Positions 1 to 8,060 of a stretch of 64,000 nucleotides of DNA are shown here, one piece after another. The notes under the pieces are model-generated. The model had not been told where the DNA came from, searched no databases, and worked only from the letters and a program-made list of their open reading frames with translations. The stretch lies in assembly GCF_010500915.1 (NCBI RefSeq), contig NZ_JAAAWP010000002.1, forward strand, positions 248,001 through 312,000, given 5' to 3'. A program made the position numbers and the translations under genes. This DNA comes from Alteromonas hispanica (GTDB lineage: Bacteria > Pseudomonadota > Gammaproteobacteria > Enterobacterales > Alteromonadaceae). Position 1 is the stretch's first letter, and every line of letters begins with the position of its first letter.

Positions 1-54
1 ACAGCCGCTACGTTAAAAGAAAAGTTAGATAAAATATTCGAACGTTTAGGTTGA
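1..54 (+). CDS. cheY: CheY, C-terminal end only (cut by window start)
   Basis: The first 17 codons before a TGA stop read TAATLKEKLDKIFERLG, which matches the C-terminal helix of the chemotaxis response regulator CheY (E. coli ends in a very similar EKLxKIFEKLG). The phospho-acceptor half lies outside the window. It sits 34 bases upstream of cheZ, the usual gene order for polar-flagellum chemotaxis operons. Phosphorylated CheY binds the flagellar switch. The identification rests on a short tail plus context. Confidence 0.85.
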   Translation, partial: TAATLKEKLDKIFERLG

Positions 55-88
55 TCCAGACGCTCACCAGAGAAACGAGGTTTACTGG

Positions 89-844
89 ATGACAACGAAT
101 GCAAACGTTCCATTATCACTAGAAGAAGCTAAACAGCTTGTTGTTTATCTTGAAGCTGGGGATAACGCTTCAGCCAATGCGCTCTTTGAAGCAGCGTCGA
201 TGAAAGAAAACGTAGAGCTTTTTGCCGAGGTTGGAAAGCTTACCCGTCAACTTCACGACGCGTTAAACAACTTTCAAATAGATGATCGCATCAAGAATTT
301 AGCCACAGATGATATCCCTGACGCACAAACCCGCCTAACTTACGTTATTGAAGAAACTGAAAAAGCTGCTAATACTACAATGGATGCGGTTGAAGCCAGC
401 ATGCCAATTGCCGAGTTGCTTTCATCTCGCATAGAGAATGTGATGCCAGAGTGGAAAAAGCTCATGACAAGGCAAATTGAAGTGGGCGAATTCAAGGCCT
501 TGTGCAAAGATTTAGACGAATTGCTAGAGGAGGGGGCTTCTCAGTCAGCTAAACTTACGCAGTTGTTGACTGAAGTGCTGATGGCACAAGGTTATCAGGA
601 CCTTACCGGTCAGGTAATTCGCCGTGTTATCGACTTAGTGAAAGAAGTCGAAGAAAGCTTAGTTAACATGCTTACCATGTTTGGTGAGCGGGACGGTTCA
701 GAACAAACTAAACCATTACCTAGCAAAGCCGATAAGGTTGATGGTGTACAAGCAGAAGGGCCAATTATTGACGCTGAGTCTCGCGATGATGTTGTATCTG
801 GCCAAGATGATGTTGATGATCTTCTGTCTAGCTTAGGTTTTTAG
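89..844 (+). CDS. cheZ: Protein phosphatase CheZ
   Basis: A 251-residue protein that dephosphorylates CheY-P. The family signature QDLTGQVIRRV is at about residues 170-180, with the catalytic Asp171 and Gln175 that correspond to E. coli D143 and Q147. The C-terminus, DDVDDLLSSLGF (240-251), is the acidic amphipathic helix that binds CheY in this family, joined by a flexible, charged linker. It starts at ATG with CGAGG upstream and lies between cheY and cheA, 12 bases before cheA. It is somewhat longer than E. coli CheZ (214 aa), mainly because of the linker. Confidence 0.96.
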   Translation: MTTNANVPLSLEEAKQLVVYLEAGDNASANALFEAASMKENVELFAEVGKLTRQLHDALNNFQIDDRIKNLATDDIPDAQTRLTYVIEETEKAANTTMDAVEASMPIAELLSSRIENVMPEWKKLMTRQIEVGEFKALCKDLDELLEEGASQSAKLTQLLTEVLMAQGYQDLTGQVIRRVIDLVKEVEESLVNMLTMFGERDGSEQTKPLPSKADKVDGVQAEGPIIDAESRDDVVSGQDDVDDLLSSLGF

Positions 845-856
845 GGGAGCGGGCGC

Positions 857-3100
857 ATGTCGTTTGATGTTGACGAGGAAATACTACAGGACTTTTTGGT
901 TGAGGCCGGAGAGATACTTGAACAATTACAAGAACAGCTCGTTGATCTTGAGAACAATCCTGAAGATGCGAATTTGCTAAATGCAATTTTTCGCGGATAT
1001 CACACGGTAAAAGGTGGTGCGGGGTTTTTGTCCCTCACTGAGCTTGTTGAAATTTGTCATGGTGCTGAAAACGTTTTTGACGTAATGAGAAACGGACAGC
1101 GCACACTGACACCAGAGCTAATGGATATTATTCTGCAGGCTACTGATGTCGTTGTTGACATGTTTGAGAAAGTTAAAGCGCAGGAGCCGCTTGAGCCGGC
1201 TGATGCACAGCTTGTAGACAAATTGCATAAGTTAAGTCGCCCAGAAACACCAGACGAGGAAATTTTTGATGATGCTCCCGCTCCACAAGCTGCTGAACCT
1301 GATTTCAGTTCGGAGCCTGAACTGGAGTTGGTTGAAGCGACGCCATCTTCATCAAGTGACAATACCTCAAAAGGCGACGGTGAAATTGACGAAATCACCG
1401 AAGACGAGTTTGAAGCTTTACTCGATGAGCTACACGGCTCATCTGCGCCAGGTAAGAGTACTTCGCCTAAGCAAGAAGCTGCACCAACTCCCAGCGCGGG
1501 CAGTACTTCAGCTTCAGACAGCAACGCAGAAGATATTACCGACGACGAATTTGAAGCTCTCCTTGACGACCTTCACGGCAAAGGCAAATTTAGCGCAGCA
1601 GAAGAACCTGCAGCGCCAGCCGCACCACCAGCCCAAAATGCTTCATCAAGCGATGATGAAATCACCGATGACGAGTTTGAGGCTCTGTTAGATCAGCTTC
1701 ATGGTTCAGGACAAGGCCCCACAAACCAAGCATCAAGTGCACCAGAAGCGGCAGCGGCGAAAGCACCAGAGCCTGCTGTGGACAAAGCAGCGACTGACGC
1801 GATTCAAAAGGCCAAGCAGGCGTCACCCACTCCAGCGAGCACACCTGCACCAGCTGCTGCCAAAGCAGAGCCAAAAGCGCCAAGCCGTGAAGGCGCTAAA
1901 AAAGACGACAAAAAATCACCATCTTCGCCACCTGCTGAAACGACAGTTCGTGTAGATACCAAGCGTCTCGACCAGATTATGAATATGGTAGGCGAATTGG
2001 TATTAGTGCGAAATCGCTTAATTAGTCTCGGCATTAACACCAGTGACGAAAGCATGTCTAAGGCGATAGCAAACTTAGACGTTGTTACCGGCGACCTTCA
2101 AGGTGCGGTAATGAAAACCCGAATGCAGCCTATCAAGAAAGTATTCGGTCGTTTTCCTCGAGTTGTAAGGGATTTGGCGCGAAGCCTTAAAAAAGAAATT
2201 ACGCTAGAACTTGTAGGTGAAGAAACAGATTTAGATAAAAATCTGGTAGAAGCATTGGCCGATCCACTTGTTCACTTGGTGAGAAACTCCGTGGATCACG
2301 GCGTTGAAATGCCGGATGAACGTGCTGCGGCTGGCAAACCACGAATGGGGACGGTTAAGCTTTCTGCTTCTCAAGAAGGTGACCACATACTGCTTACTAT
2401 CGAAGATGATGGTAAGGGGATGGACCCAGAGAAGCTAAAAGAGATTGCGATCAATCGCGGCGTACTAGACGCAGACGCGGCAGCACGTATGTCAGATGTG
2501 GAAGCTTTTAACCTTATCTTCGCACCAGGTTTTTCTACAAAGACAGAGATAAGTGACATATCGGGTCGTGGCGTTGGTATGGATGTGGTGAAAACCAAAA
2601 TCAATCAACTCAACGGTACGGTTAATATCGACTCACAGCTTGGTAAAGGTACCCGTTTAGAAATAAAAGTACCGCTGACGCTGGCAATATTGCCAACGCT
2701 TATGATCATCGTGGGTAAACAAACCTTCGCTTTGCCCTTGGGCTCAGTAAGCGAAATTATTAATATGGACATCAAAAAGACCAACACAGTTGATGGCCAG
2801 CTAACCATGATTGTTCGCTCAAAAGCTATACCGCTCTTCTTCCTTGGCGATTGGCTGATTCGAGGCCAAAAATCAATAGATAGAGAAAAAGGCCACGTGG
2901 TTGTGGTTCAGGTGGGCACTCGTCAAGTGGGTTTTGTGGTTGATGCGCTAATAGGTCAAGAAGAGGTAGTCATTAAACCGCTTGATGCATTATTGCAAGG
3001 AACACCTGGTATGGCAGGCGCAACAATTACGTCAGATGGCGGTATAGCGCTTATTTTAGATATTCCGAGCCTTCTAAAACGGTATGCTCGTAAGCCCTAA
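857..3100 (+). CDS. cheA: Chemotaxis histidine kinase CheA
   Basis: A 747-residue kinase that receives signals from receptors through CheW and phosphorylates CheY and CheB. Visible parts are the Hpt domain with phospho-acceptor His49 (GYHTVKGGAGF); a long Ala/Pro/Ser-rich linker (about 130-365); the dimerisation helix pair; the HATPase domain with N box (VRNSVDHGVE), DDGKGMD and GRGVGMDVV; and a C-terminal CheW-like domain. The linker has no recognisable CheY-binding P2 fold. It carries three near-identical copies of an ITxDEFEALLDxLHG motif at about residues 178-194, 225-241 and 267-283. RBS GGGGAG lies upstream. The long linker fits a ParC/ParP-anchored CheA. Confidence 0.97.
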   Translation: MSFDVDEEILQDFLVEAGEILEQLQEQLVDLENNPEDANLLNAIFRGYHTVKGGAGFLSLTELVEICHGAENVFDVMRNGQRTLTPELMDIILQATDVVVDMFEKVKAQEPLEPADAQLVDKLHKLSRPETPDEEIFDDAPAPQAAEPDFSSEPELELVEATPSSSSDNTSKGDGEIDEITEDEFEALLDELHGSSAPGKSTSPKQEAAPTPSAGSTSASDSNAEDITDDEFEALLDDLHGKGKFSAAEEPAAPAAPPAQNASSSDDEITDDEFEALLDQLHGSGQGPTNQASSAPEAAAAKAPEPAVDKAATDAIQKAKQASPTPASTPAPAAAKAEPKAPSREGAKKDDKKSPSSPPAETTVRVDTKRLDQIMNMVGELVLVRNRLISLGINTSDESMSKAIANLDVVTGDLQGAVMKTRMQPIKKVFGRFPRVVRDLARSLKKEITLELVGEETDLDKNLVEALADPLVHLVRNSVDHGVEMPDERAAAGKPRMGTVKLSASQEGDHILLTIEDDGKGMDPEKLKEIAINRGVLDADAAARMSDVEAFNLIFAPGFSTKTEISDISGRGVGMDVVKTKINQLNGTVNIDSQLGKGTRLEIKVPLTLAILPTLMIIVGKQTFALPLGSVSEIINMDIKKTNTVDGQLTMIVRSKAIPLFFLGDWLIRGQKSIDREKGHVVVVQVGTRQVGFVVDALIGQEEVVIKPLDALLQGTPGMAGATITSDGGIALILDIPSLLKRYARKP

Positions 3101-3147
3101 CAGTAATCTTAATAACAAAGGCTTACAAACAATAGGAACAGTAATCC

Positions 3148-4278
3148 ATGGTCTTTAAAGTCCTGGTCGTGGACGACTCAACATTTTATCGTCGTCGAGT
3201 GAAAGAAATTTTAGACGAAGATAGAGAGTTAGAGGTTGTAGGTGAAGCGAGAAATGGTAGAGATGCGTTAGATAAAATTGACGCATTGTCTCCAGATGTG
3301 ATCACAATGGATGTTGAGATGCCGGTGATGGATGGTATCACTGCGGTGAAGGCTATTATGGCAAAAAAGCCTATTCCTATTCTCATGTTTTCTTCATTAA
3401 CGCATCATGGGGCTCAAGCCACGCTTGATGCGCTTGAAGCTGGCGCACTCGATTTCCTACCGAAAAAGTTTGAAGATATATCGCAAGACCGCAAAGATGC
3501 CACACGTTTGTTATGCACCAAGGTGAGACTCATTGCGCGTAGAGGGATTGGGTTAAAGCGTCCAACATTTCGCTCACAGGAAACCCGTCGATTACCGCCT
3601 AACGCACCTAAACAGGCGTTTTTTAAAACGTCAGGTTTACTTTCTGGGCACAAAGATGCGGCAAAGCAGCCAACTGTGTCCTCGGTCAGAGCGTCAGGGA
3701 AGCGGTATAAATGTTTAGCTATTGGTGCCTCAACGGGCGGTCCAGTAGCTCTGCAGAAGGTACTTATGCCTTTGCCAGCAGATTTTCCATATCCAATTCT
3801 GCTGGTACAGCACATGCCAGGAACCTTTACCACGGCCTTTGCCCAGCGCCTAGACGCGAATTGTGATATTAGCGTGAAAGAGGCAGAACATGGTGACATC
3901 CTCATGCCTGGACAAGCCTACTTAGCGCCCGGCGGAAAGCAAATGCTAATAGAGACTGTGGGCAGTCAGAAAAAGATTTCAATTGTAGATGCAAGCATTG
4001 CAGATAAAGTAAATTACAAACCTAGTGTCGATTTGACATTCAGTTCGTTAGAGAGAGCTTTCTCTGGAGATGTTTTAGGCATTATCTTAACGGGAATGGG
4101 CGCAGACGGTCGAGAAGGTTGCAGAAAGCTCAAAGAAAAGGGCGCTACAATTTGGGCCCAAGATCAAGACTCTTGCGTGGTGTACGGAATGCCCCAAGCG
4201 GTTGCTGTGGCAAATATCTCGACTCAAAATATAAATGTTGATGATATGAGCAGCTGTATTCTTACAGAAATGATGTAG
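3148..4278 (+). CDS. cheB: Protein-glutamate methylesterase CheB
   Basis: A 376-residue response regulator and methylesterase that removes methyl groups from chemoreceptors during adaptation. The N-terminal receiver domain has the acidic pair VVDDS and phospho-acceptor Asp55 (TMDVEMPVMDG). The C-terminal catalytic domain shows the serine loop GASTGGP, the histidine QHMPGTFT and the aspartate LTGMGADGREG. It follows cheA by 47 bases. No cheR is present in the window, so the matching methyltransferase must be elsewhere. Confidence 0.96.
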   Translation: MVFKVLVVDDSTFYRRRVKEILDEDRELEVVGEARNGRDALDKIDALSPDVITMDVEMPVMDGITAVKAIMAKKPIPILMFSSLTHHGAQATLDALEAGALDFLPKKFEDISQDRKDATRLLCTKVRLIARRGIGLKRPTFRSQETRRLPPNAPKQAFFKTSGLLSGHKDAAKQPTVSSVRASGKRYKCLAIGASTGGPVALQKVLMPLPADFPYPILLVQHMPGTFTTAFAQRLDANCDISVKEAEHGDILMPGQAYLAPGGKQMLIETVGSQKKISIVDASIADKVNYKPSVDLTFSSLERAFSGDVLGIILTGMGADGREGCRKLKEKGATIWAQDQDSCVVYGMPQAVAVANISTQNINVDDMSSCILTEMM

Positions 4279-4307
4279 TGAATGGATAGCCTAGTGGGTT
4301 TGTTGTC

Positions 4308-5072
4308 ATGAAAGTGTGGACAGTCGCGAATCAAAAGGGTGGGGTAGGAAAAACAACCACCACGGTAAGCTTGGGCGGCTTGCTAGCGCAGCAAGGAAAA
4401 CGGGTACTGTTGATTGATACCGACCCTCACTCTTCGCTAAGTTACTATTTTGGCATTGATGCTGAGGCGCTAAGTCAATCTGTTTACGATATTTTTATCA
4501 AGTCCAGTAGTCTTACTGCCGATAACGTAATGGATTGTTTGTGCCCAACAAAGCTAGATAATCTTTATGTTTTACCGGCAACTATGGCCCTTGCCACTCT
4601 CGATAGAACCATGGGAAGCGAACAGGGTATGGGGTTGGTGCTGAAAAAAGCACTCGCGAAGGTCTACCATGAATTCGACGTTGCCATTATTGATTGCCCG
4701 CCTGTACTCGGTGTTTTAATGGTGAATGCTCTGGCTGCATGCGATAAGGTGATTGTACCCACGCAAACAGAATATTTAGCGCTAAAGGGGTTGGACAGGA
4801 TGATCCGCACAATGGAGATAATGGGGCGTTCATTAGGTAAATCCTTCGATACGTGCATTATTCCAACCATGTTCGATAAAAGAACAAACGCCGCTTTAGC
4901 ATCGCGAAAGCGATTGATGAACGACTATGGTGAACGAGTTTGGCATGGTGTTATTCCGGTAGACACGCATTTTCGAGATGCGAGTTTGGTTCAATTACCA
5001 ATATCAGCGGCGTATCCCAAAACCAGAGGCGTCGCAGCTTATGGAAAACTGCTCGAAGAGTTGGAGAAATAA
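4308..5072 (+). CDS. parC: ParA-family ATPase ParC (polar chemotaxis array positioning)
   Basis: A 254-residue MinD/ParA-type ATPase with the deviant Walker A motif KGGVGKTTTT at residues 10-19 and Walker B IIDCPP at about 129-134. Its place between cheB and a CheW-like gene matches the Vibrio order cheB-parC-parP-cheW, where ParC recruits chemotaxis arrays to the flagellated pole. A chromosome-partition ParA is unlikely because there is no parB partner and the gene is embedded in the chemotaxis operon. The role is by homology and synteny. Confidence 0.88.
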   Translation: MKVWTVANQKGGVGKTTTTVSLGGLLAQQGKRVLLIDTDPHSSLSYYFGIDAEALSQSVYDIFIKSSSLTADNVMDCLCPTKLDNLYVLPATMALATLDRTMGSEQGMGLVLKKALAKVYHEFDVAIIDCPPVLGVLMVNALAACDKVIVPTQTEYLALKGLDRMIRTMEIMGRSLGKSFDTCIIPTMFDKRTNAALASRKRLMNDYGERVWHGVIPVDTHFRDASLVQLPISAAYPKTRGVAAYGKLLEELEK

Positions 5073-5078
5073 ATAGCA

Positions 5079-5924
5079 ATGAGTAAGCAATCTCCATTTG
5101 CCCGTGAAGACGTTATGGAAGACTACCTAGATAGCCTGCTTAAAGAGCCCGCTGTATCAGTAGGTGTCAGTGCAAATCAGGTAGTGTCCGATAATGTGGA
5201 AATGGATGATGCAACAGTAAGAGCTGCCAAACTTTTAGAGCAGGCATCACAGCATATCGCTAATGAACCTCTTGTCAAAAGTGATGTTCCGCTTTCGCAG
5301 AATGTTGAAATAATTGAGCCTGCGGTAGCGTCAGAAAAAAGCACTACTGTAGAAGATGAGCTGAATACCGAAGAAGTGCAAATACGAGAAACTCGTGTTG
5401 AAGACGATATCACTCCAGCAGATGAAAACGCCGCACATGCGCAAACAAAAATTGCACTAAAGGATAGTCTAGATTTTCGCTTTCAAGCATTATTCTTTGA
5501 GGTGGCGGGTTTAACACTTGCGGTTCCATTAACTACGCTTGGTGGTATCCACCAAATTGATAAAATTGCACCACTTTTTGGAAAACCAGACTGGTTTATG
5601 GGTGTAATGTTACACAGAGAGTCTAAACTGAATGTAGTAGACTCAGCGAAGTGGGTGATGCCAGAGAAATATAACGAGGCACTTGCTGAATCTCTCGACT
5701 ATCGTTACCTAATCATGTTGGGAGAAAGTGCATGGGGGTTGGCTAGCGAAAAGCTGGTAAACACCGTTAATTTAACAAAAGATGATGTCAAATGGCGCGA
5801 ATCTACAGGTAAACGTCCTTGGTTAGCAGGGATGGTTAAAGAAAAGATGTGTGCATTAATTGACGTTGAAGAATTAATATCTATGCTTAACAAAGGCTTA
5901 GGCAGCAACGACCAGACGCCATAG
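5079..5924 (+). CDS. parP: ParP-like CheW-domain protein
   Basis: A 281-residue protein with an acidic low-complexity N-terminal half (about 1-130) and a C-terminal CheW-like domain (about 130-270). In Vibrio, ParP uses such a CheW-like (AIF) domain to bind CheA and receptors, and its N-terminal part to bind ParC. Start ATG is six bases after the parC stop. It is longer than a plain CheW and lies between parC and cheW, which supports ParP rather than a second coupling protein. Confidence 0.82.
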   Translation: MSKQSPFAREDVMEDYLDSLLKEPAVSVGVSANQVVSDNVEMDDATVRAAKLLEQASQHIANEPLVKSDVPLSQNVEIIEPAVASEKSTTVEDELNTEEVQIRETRVEDDITPADENAAHAQTKIALKDSLDFRFQALFFEVAGLTLAVPLTTLGGIHQIDKIAPLFGKPDWFMGVMLHRESKLNVVDSAKWVMPEKYNEALAESLDYRYLIMLGESAWGLASEKLVNTVNLTKDDVKWRESTGKRPWLAGMVKEKMCALIDVEELISMLNKGLGSNDQTP

Positions 5925-5940
5925 TACGGGAGCCAGGTTC

Positions 5941-6432
5941 ATGAGCGATGAAAAAATGAAAAATAACGGTACGGACACCAACGATGAAGTCCTTCAATGG
6001 GTGACGTATCGCCTAGGTGATGAGACATACGGTATTAATGTTATGCAGGTACAAGAAGTCCTGCGTTATACCGAGATAGCACCGGTTCCGGGCGCGCCTG
6101 ACTATGTATTGGGTATCATCAATCTGCGTGGTAACGTGGTTACCGTTATTGATACGCGAGCGCGCTTTGGTTTACCGCCTACGGAAGTTACCGATAATAC
6201 AAGAATTGTTATTATCGAGTCAGACGAGCAGGTGGTCGGCATACTGGTGGACAGCGTAGCAGAAGTGGTTTACTTGAAATCTTCTGAAATCGACAGTGCG
6301 CCTAACGTGGGCACTGAAGAAAGTGCTAAGTTCATTCAAGGTGTTAGTAATCGCGATGGCGAGCTTCTTATTCTTGTTGACTTGAACAAGTTACTAAGCG
6401 ACGAAGAATGGGATGAACTAAGTAGTATTTAA
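5941..6432 (+). CDS. cheW: Chemotaxis coupling protein CheW
   Basis: A 163-residue single-domain CheW that links chemoreceptors to CheA. Typical segments include YRLGDETYGINVMQVQEVLRY, PGAPDYVLGIINLRGNVVTVID and GILVDSVAEVV. It follows parP by 16 bases with a GGGAGCC ribosome-binding site, and is followed by a strong hairpin with a T tract. Confidence 0.96.
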   Translation: MSDEKMKNNGTDTNDEVLQWVTYRLGDETYGINVMQVQEVLRYTEIAPVPGAPDYVLGIINLRGNVVTVIDTRARFGLPPTEVTDNTRIVIIESDEQVVGILVDSVAEVVYLKSSEIDSAPNVGTEESAKFIQGVSNRDGELLILVDLNKLLSDEEWDELSSI

Positions 6433-6441
6433 TTTAAAGCG

Positions 6442-6470
6442 AAGCTGACGCTGATTGCGTCAGCTTTTTC
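6442..6470 (+). terminator. Rho-independent terminator after cheW
   Basis: A nine-base stem, AGCTGACGC / GCGTCAGCT, with a five-base loop is followed by TTTTTC. It lies just after the cheW stop and before the DUF2802 gene, so expression of the last gene is probably reduced or separately driven. Confidence 0.8.
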
Positions 6471-6503
6471 TTTGTATCTCTTCCTCAGTTAGGTGTGTAG
6501 CAC

Positions 6504-6938
6504 ATGGATTTGCAGCTTGCTGCTCCTTCTCTTGTCGAAATTATCATTGCTGTTGTCCTTCTTGGGCTTATTGCGGTTACTTGCGTGTTATACGCAAACT
6601 TACGCCGCACGGCTGGGTTGTTAAAAGAATTGCAGGGTAGCATGACAAGCGAACTTGCAGTGATGTCAACAAAAGTAACCGATGCGAATAATCAACAAAC
6701 AGAAGCGCAGGCGAGAAGTTTGGTAATAAGCAAGCATTTACAACGCATTGAAGAAAAACAACAAGAGCTGGAAAGTCAGGTTCGCGACCTCAAATTTCAA
6801 GATCCTTCTTTAAAGTTATATCAGCGTGCTGCAGATCTAGTTAAAAAAGGTGCGAGTATAGAAGAAATCATAGAGTCTTGTGATATACCTCGTGCTGAAG
6901 CCGAAATGTTGGTAATGGTTCACAAGTCGCAAAAATAG
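6504..6938 (+). CDS. DUF2802 membrane-anchored protein of the chemotaxis locus
   Basis: A 144-residue protein with one N-terminal transmembrane helix (about 10-31), a coiled-coil middle rich in Gln/Glu/Lys (about 45-100) and a small C-terminal helical domain ending in AEAEMLVMVHKSQK. This matches DUF2802 proteins commonly found directly after cheW in Vibrio, Shewanella and Alteromonas. Function is unknown; the location suggests a link to polar chemotaxis or flagellar placement. The helix and coiled coil are visible; the family name is from memory of the synteny. Confidence 0.7.
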   Translation: MDLQLAAPSLVEIIIAVVLLGLIAVTCVLYANLRRTAGLLKELQGSMTSELAVMSTKVTDANNQQTEAQARSLVISKHLQRIEEKQQELESQVRDLKFQDPSLKLYQRAADLVKKGASIEEIIESCDIPRAEAEMLVMVHKSQK

Positions 6939-7037
6939 TGAATATCACGAATATATGAGCCGTTAATTGCTCACCTTCAGTGCGCTAGCGGATAACTAAT
7001 TTTTGTAGCACTCTCGGCAGGCACTCACTTTCTGTTT

Positions 7038-7061
7038 AGACGTCTAGACGTAAAGATGTTG
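7038..7061. promoter_or_regulatory. Tandem MetJ operator (three met boxes) upstream of metA
   Basis: Three contiguous 8-mers read AGACGTCT (7038-7045, perfect consensus), AGACGTAA (7046-7053) and AGATGTTG (7054-7061). MetJ binds arrays of AGACGTCT boxes cooperatively with S-adenosylmethionine. The array runs into the -35 hexamer TTGACA at 7059-7064, so bound MetJ would block RNA polymerase. Confidence 0.85.
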
Positions 7062-7086
7062 ACATATTCATAGTATTCGCCACAAT
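7059..7086 (+). promoter_or_regulatory. Predicted sigma-70 promoter of metA
   Basis: TTGACA (7059-7064), a 16-base spacer and CACAAT (7081-7086). It lies 32 bases upstream of the metA start and overlaps the last met box. The -35 is perfect and the -10 matches 4 of 6. Confidence 0.65.
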
Positions 7087-7118
7087 ACAGTCATCGCAAT
7101 CTTCGACTGGAGTTAATT

Positions 7119-8057
7119 ATGCCAATCCGTATTCCTGTGCAACTTCCTGCTCAGAATGTCTTACTGGGTGAAAATATATTCACCATGGATATGGATAGAG
7201 CATCAAGTCAGGAAATTCGCCCTCTTGAAGTTGGCATTCTTAATTTAATGCCAAACAAAATTGAGACTGAAGTGCAGCTGTTGCGCTTGCTGTCGAATAC
7301 TCCCCTTCAAATCAATGTAGATTTTATTCGCATTGACAATCAGGCGCCCAAAAATACGCCGCAGTCGCACATGGATGCGTTTTATCACGAGTTTTCCAGT
7401 GTGGCGAACAAAAAATACGATGGTTTAATTGTAACTGGTGCCCCCCTTGCGCTACTCGACTATGAAGACGTGAAATACTGGGATAATATGACAACAATTC
7501 TAGAGTGGGCTCAGCGTCACGTTAATTCTACGCTTTACTTATGCTGGGCTGCACATGCAGCTATGTATCATTTTTACGGGGTAACGCGGCAGCTGCGAGA
7601 AGAAAAGTTTTCAGGTGTTTATCAGCATAACGTCAACGACCCGAACAACGAATTACTCAGAGGGTTCGACCCAACATTTTCAGCGCCACATTCTCGCTAT
7701 GGCCATATCGATACCTCACTGTATAACGGTGTAGAGGGGCTTAACGTTGTAGCCGAGTCGGATGAAGTTGGAGCCTATATTGTAGCGTCTGAAGACAAGC
7801 GAATGGTGTTTGTCACCGGACACCCTGAGTACGAAGCAGAGACGTTGAAAGATGAATATTTACGGGATCTGAACTCGGGTCAAAACCCGGCGATACCTAA
7901 AAATTATTTCACTGACAACGACCCAACCAAGTCGCCAATAGTTCAGTGGCGCTCTCATGGAAGTTTGTTATTTACAAATTGGTTAAACTATTACGTTTAC
8001 CAAACTACACCTTACGATCTGAGTCAGTTAGCTGAAAAATCACAGCCAAAGAGGTAA
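7119..8057 (+). CDS. metA: Homoserine O-succinyltransferase MetA
   Basis: A 312-residue enzyme that acylates homoserine, the first committed step of methionine synthesis. The catalytic Cys142 (YLCWAAHAAMYHFYG) and the His235/Glu237 pair (TGHPEYE) sit at the same residue numbers as in E. coli. Residue 111, linked to acyl-CoA choice (Gly for succinyl, Glu for acetyl), is Ala in GAPLALLDYEDV, so the acyl donor is not fully certain. It starts at ATG after GGAG. The metH Hcy-domain gene begins three bases after its stop, forming an operon under the MetJ boxes. Confidence 0.95.
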   Translation: MPIRIPVQLPAQNVLLGENIFTMDMDRASSQEIRPLEVGILNLMPNKIETEVQLLRLLSNTPLQINVDFIRIDNQAPKNTPQSHMDAFYHEFSSVANKKYDGLIVTGAPLALLDYEDVKYWDNMTTILEWAQRHVNSTLYLCWAAHAAMYHFYGVTRQLREEKFSGVYQHNVNDPNNELLRGFDPTFSAPHSRYGHIDTSLYNGVEGLNVVAESDEVGAYIVASEDKRMVFVTGHPEYEAETLKDEYLRDLNSGQNPAIPKNYFTDNDPTKSPIVQWRSHGSLLFTNWLNYYVYQTTPYDLSQLAEKSQPKR

Positions 8058-8060
8058 TGA

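Noticed and set aside
1057-1524. Ser-rich 155-aa minus-strand frame inside cheA
   Set aside because: It is a shadow of cheA's low-complexity linker, with no ribosome-binding site and no family resemblance.
6455-6640. 61-aa plus-strand frame before the DUF2802 gene
   Set aside because: It covers the cheW terminator and the DUF2802 start in another frame; the DUF2802 reading has the expected helix.
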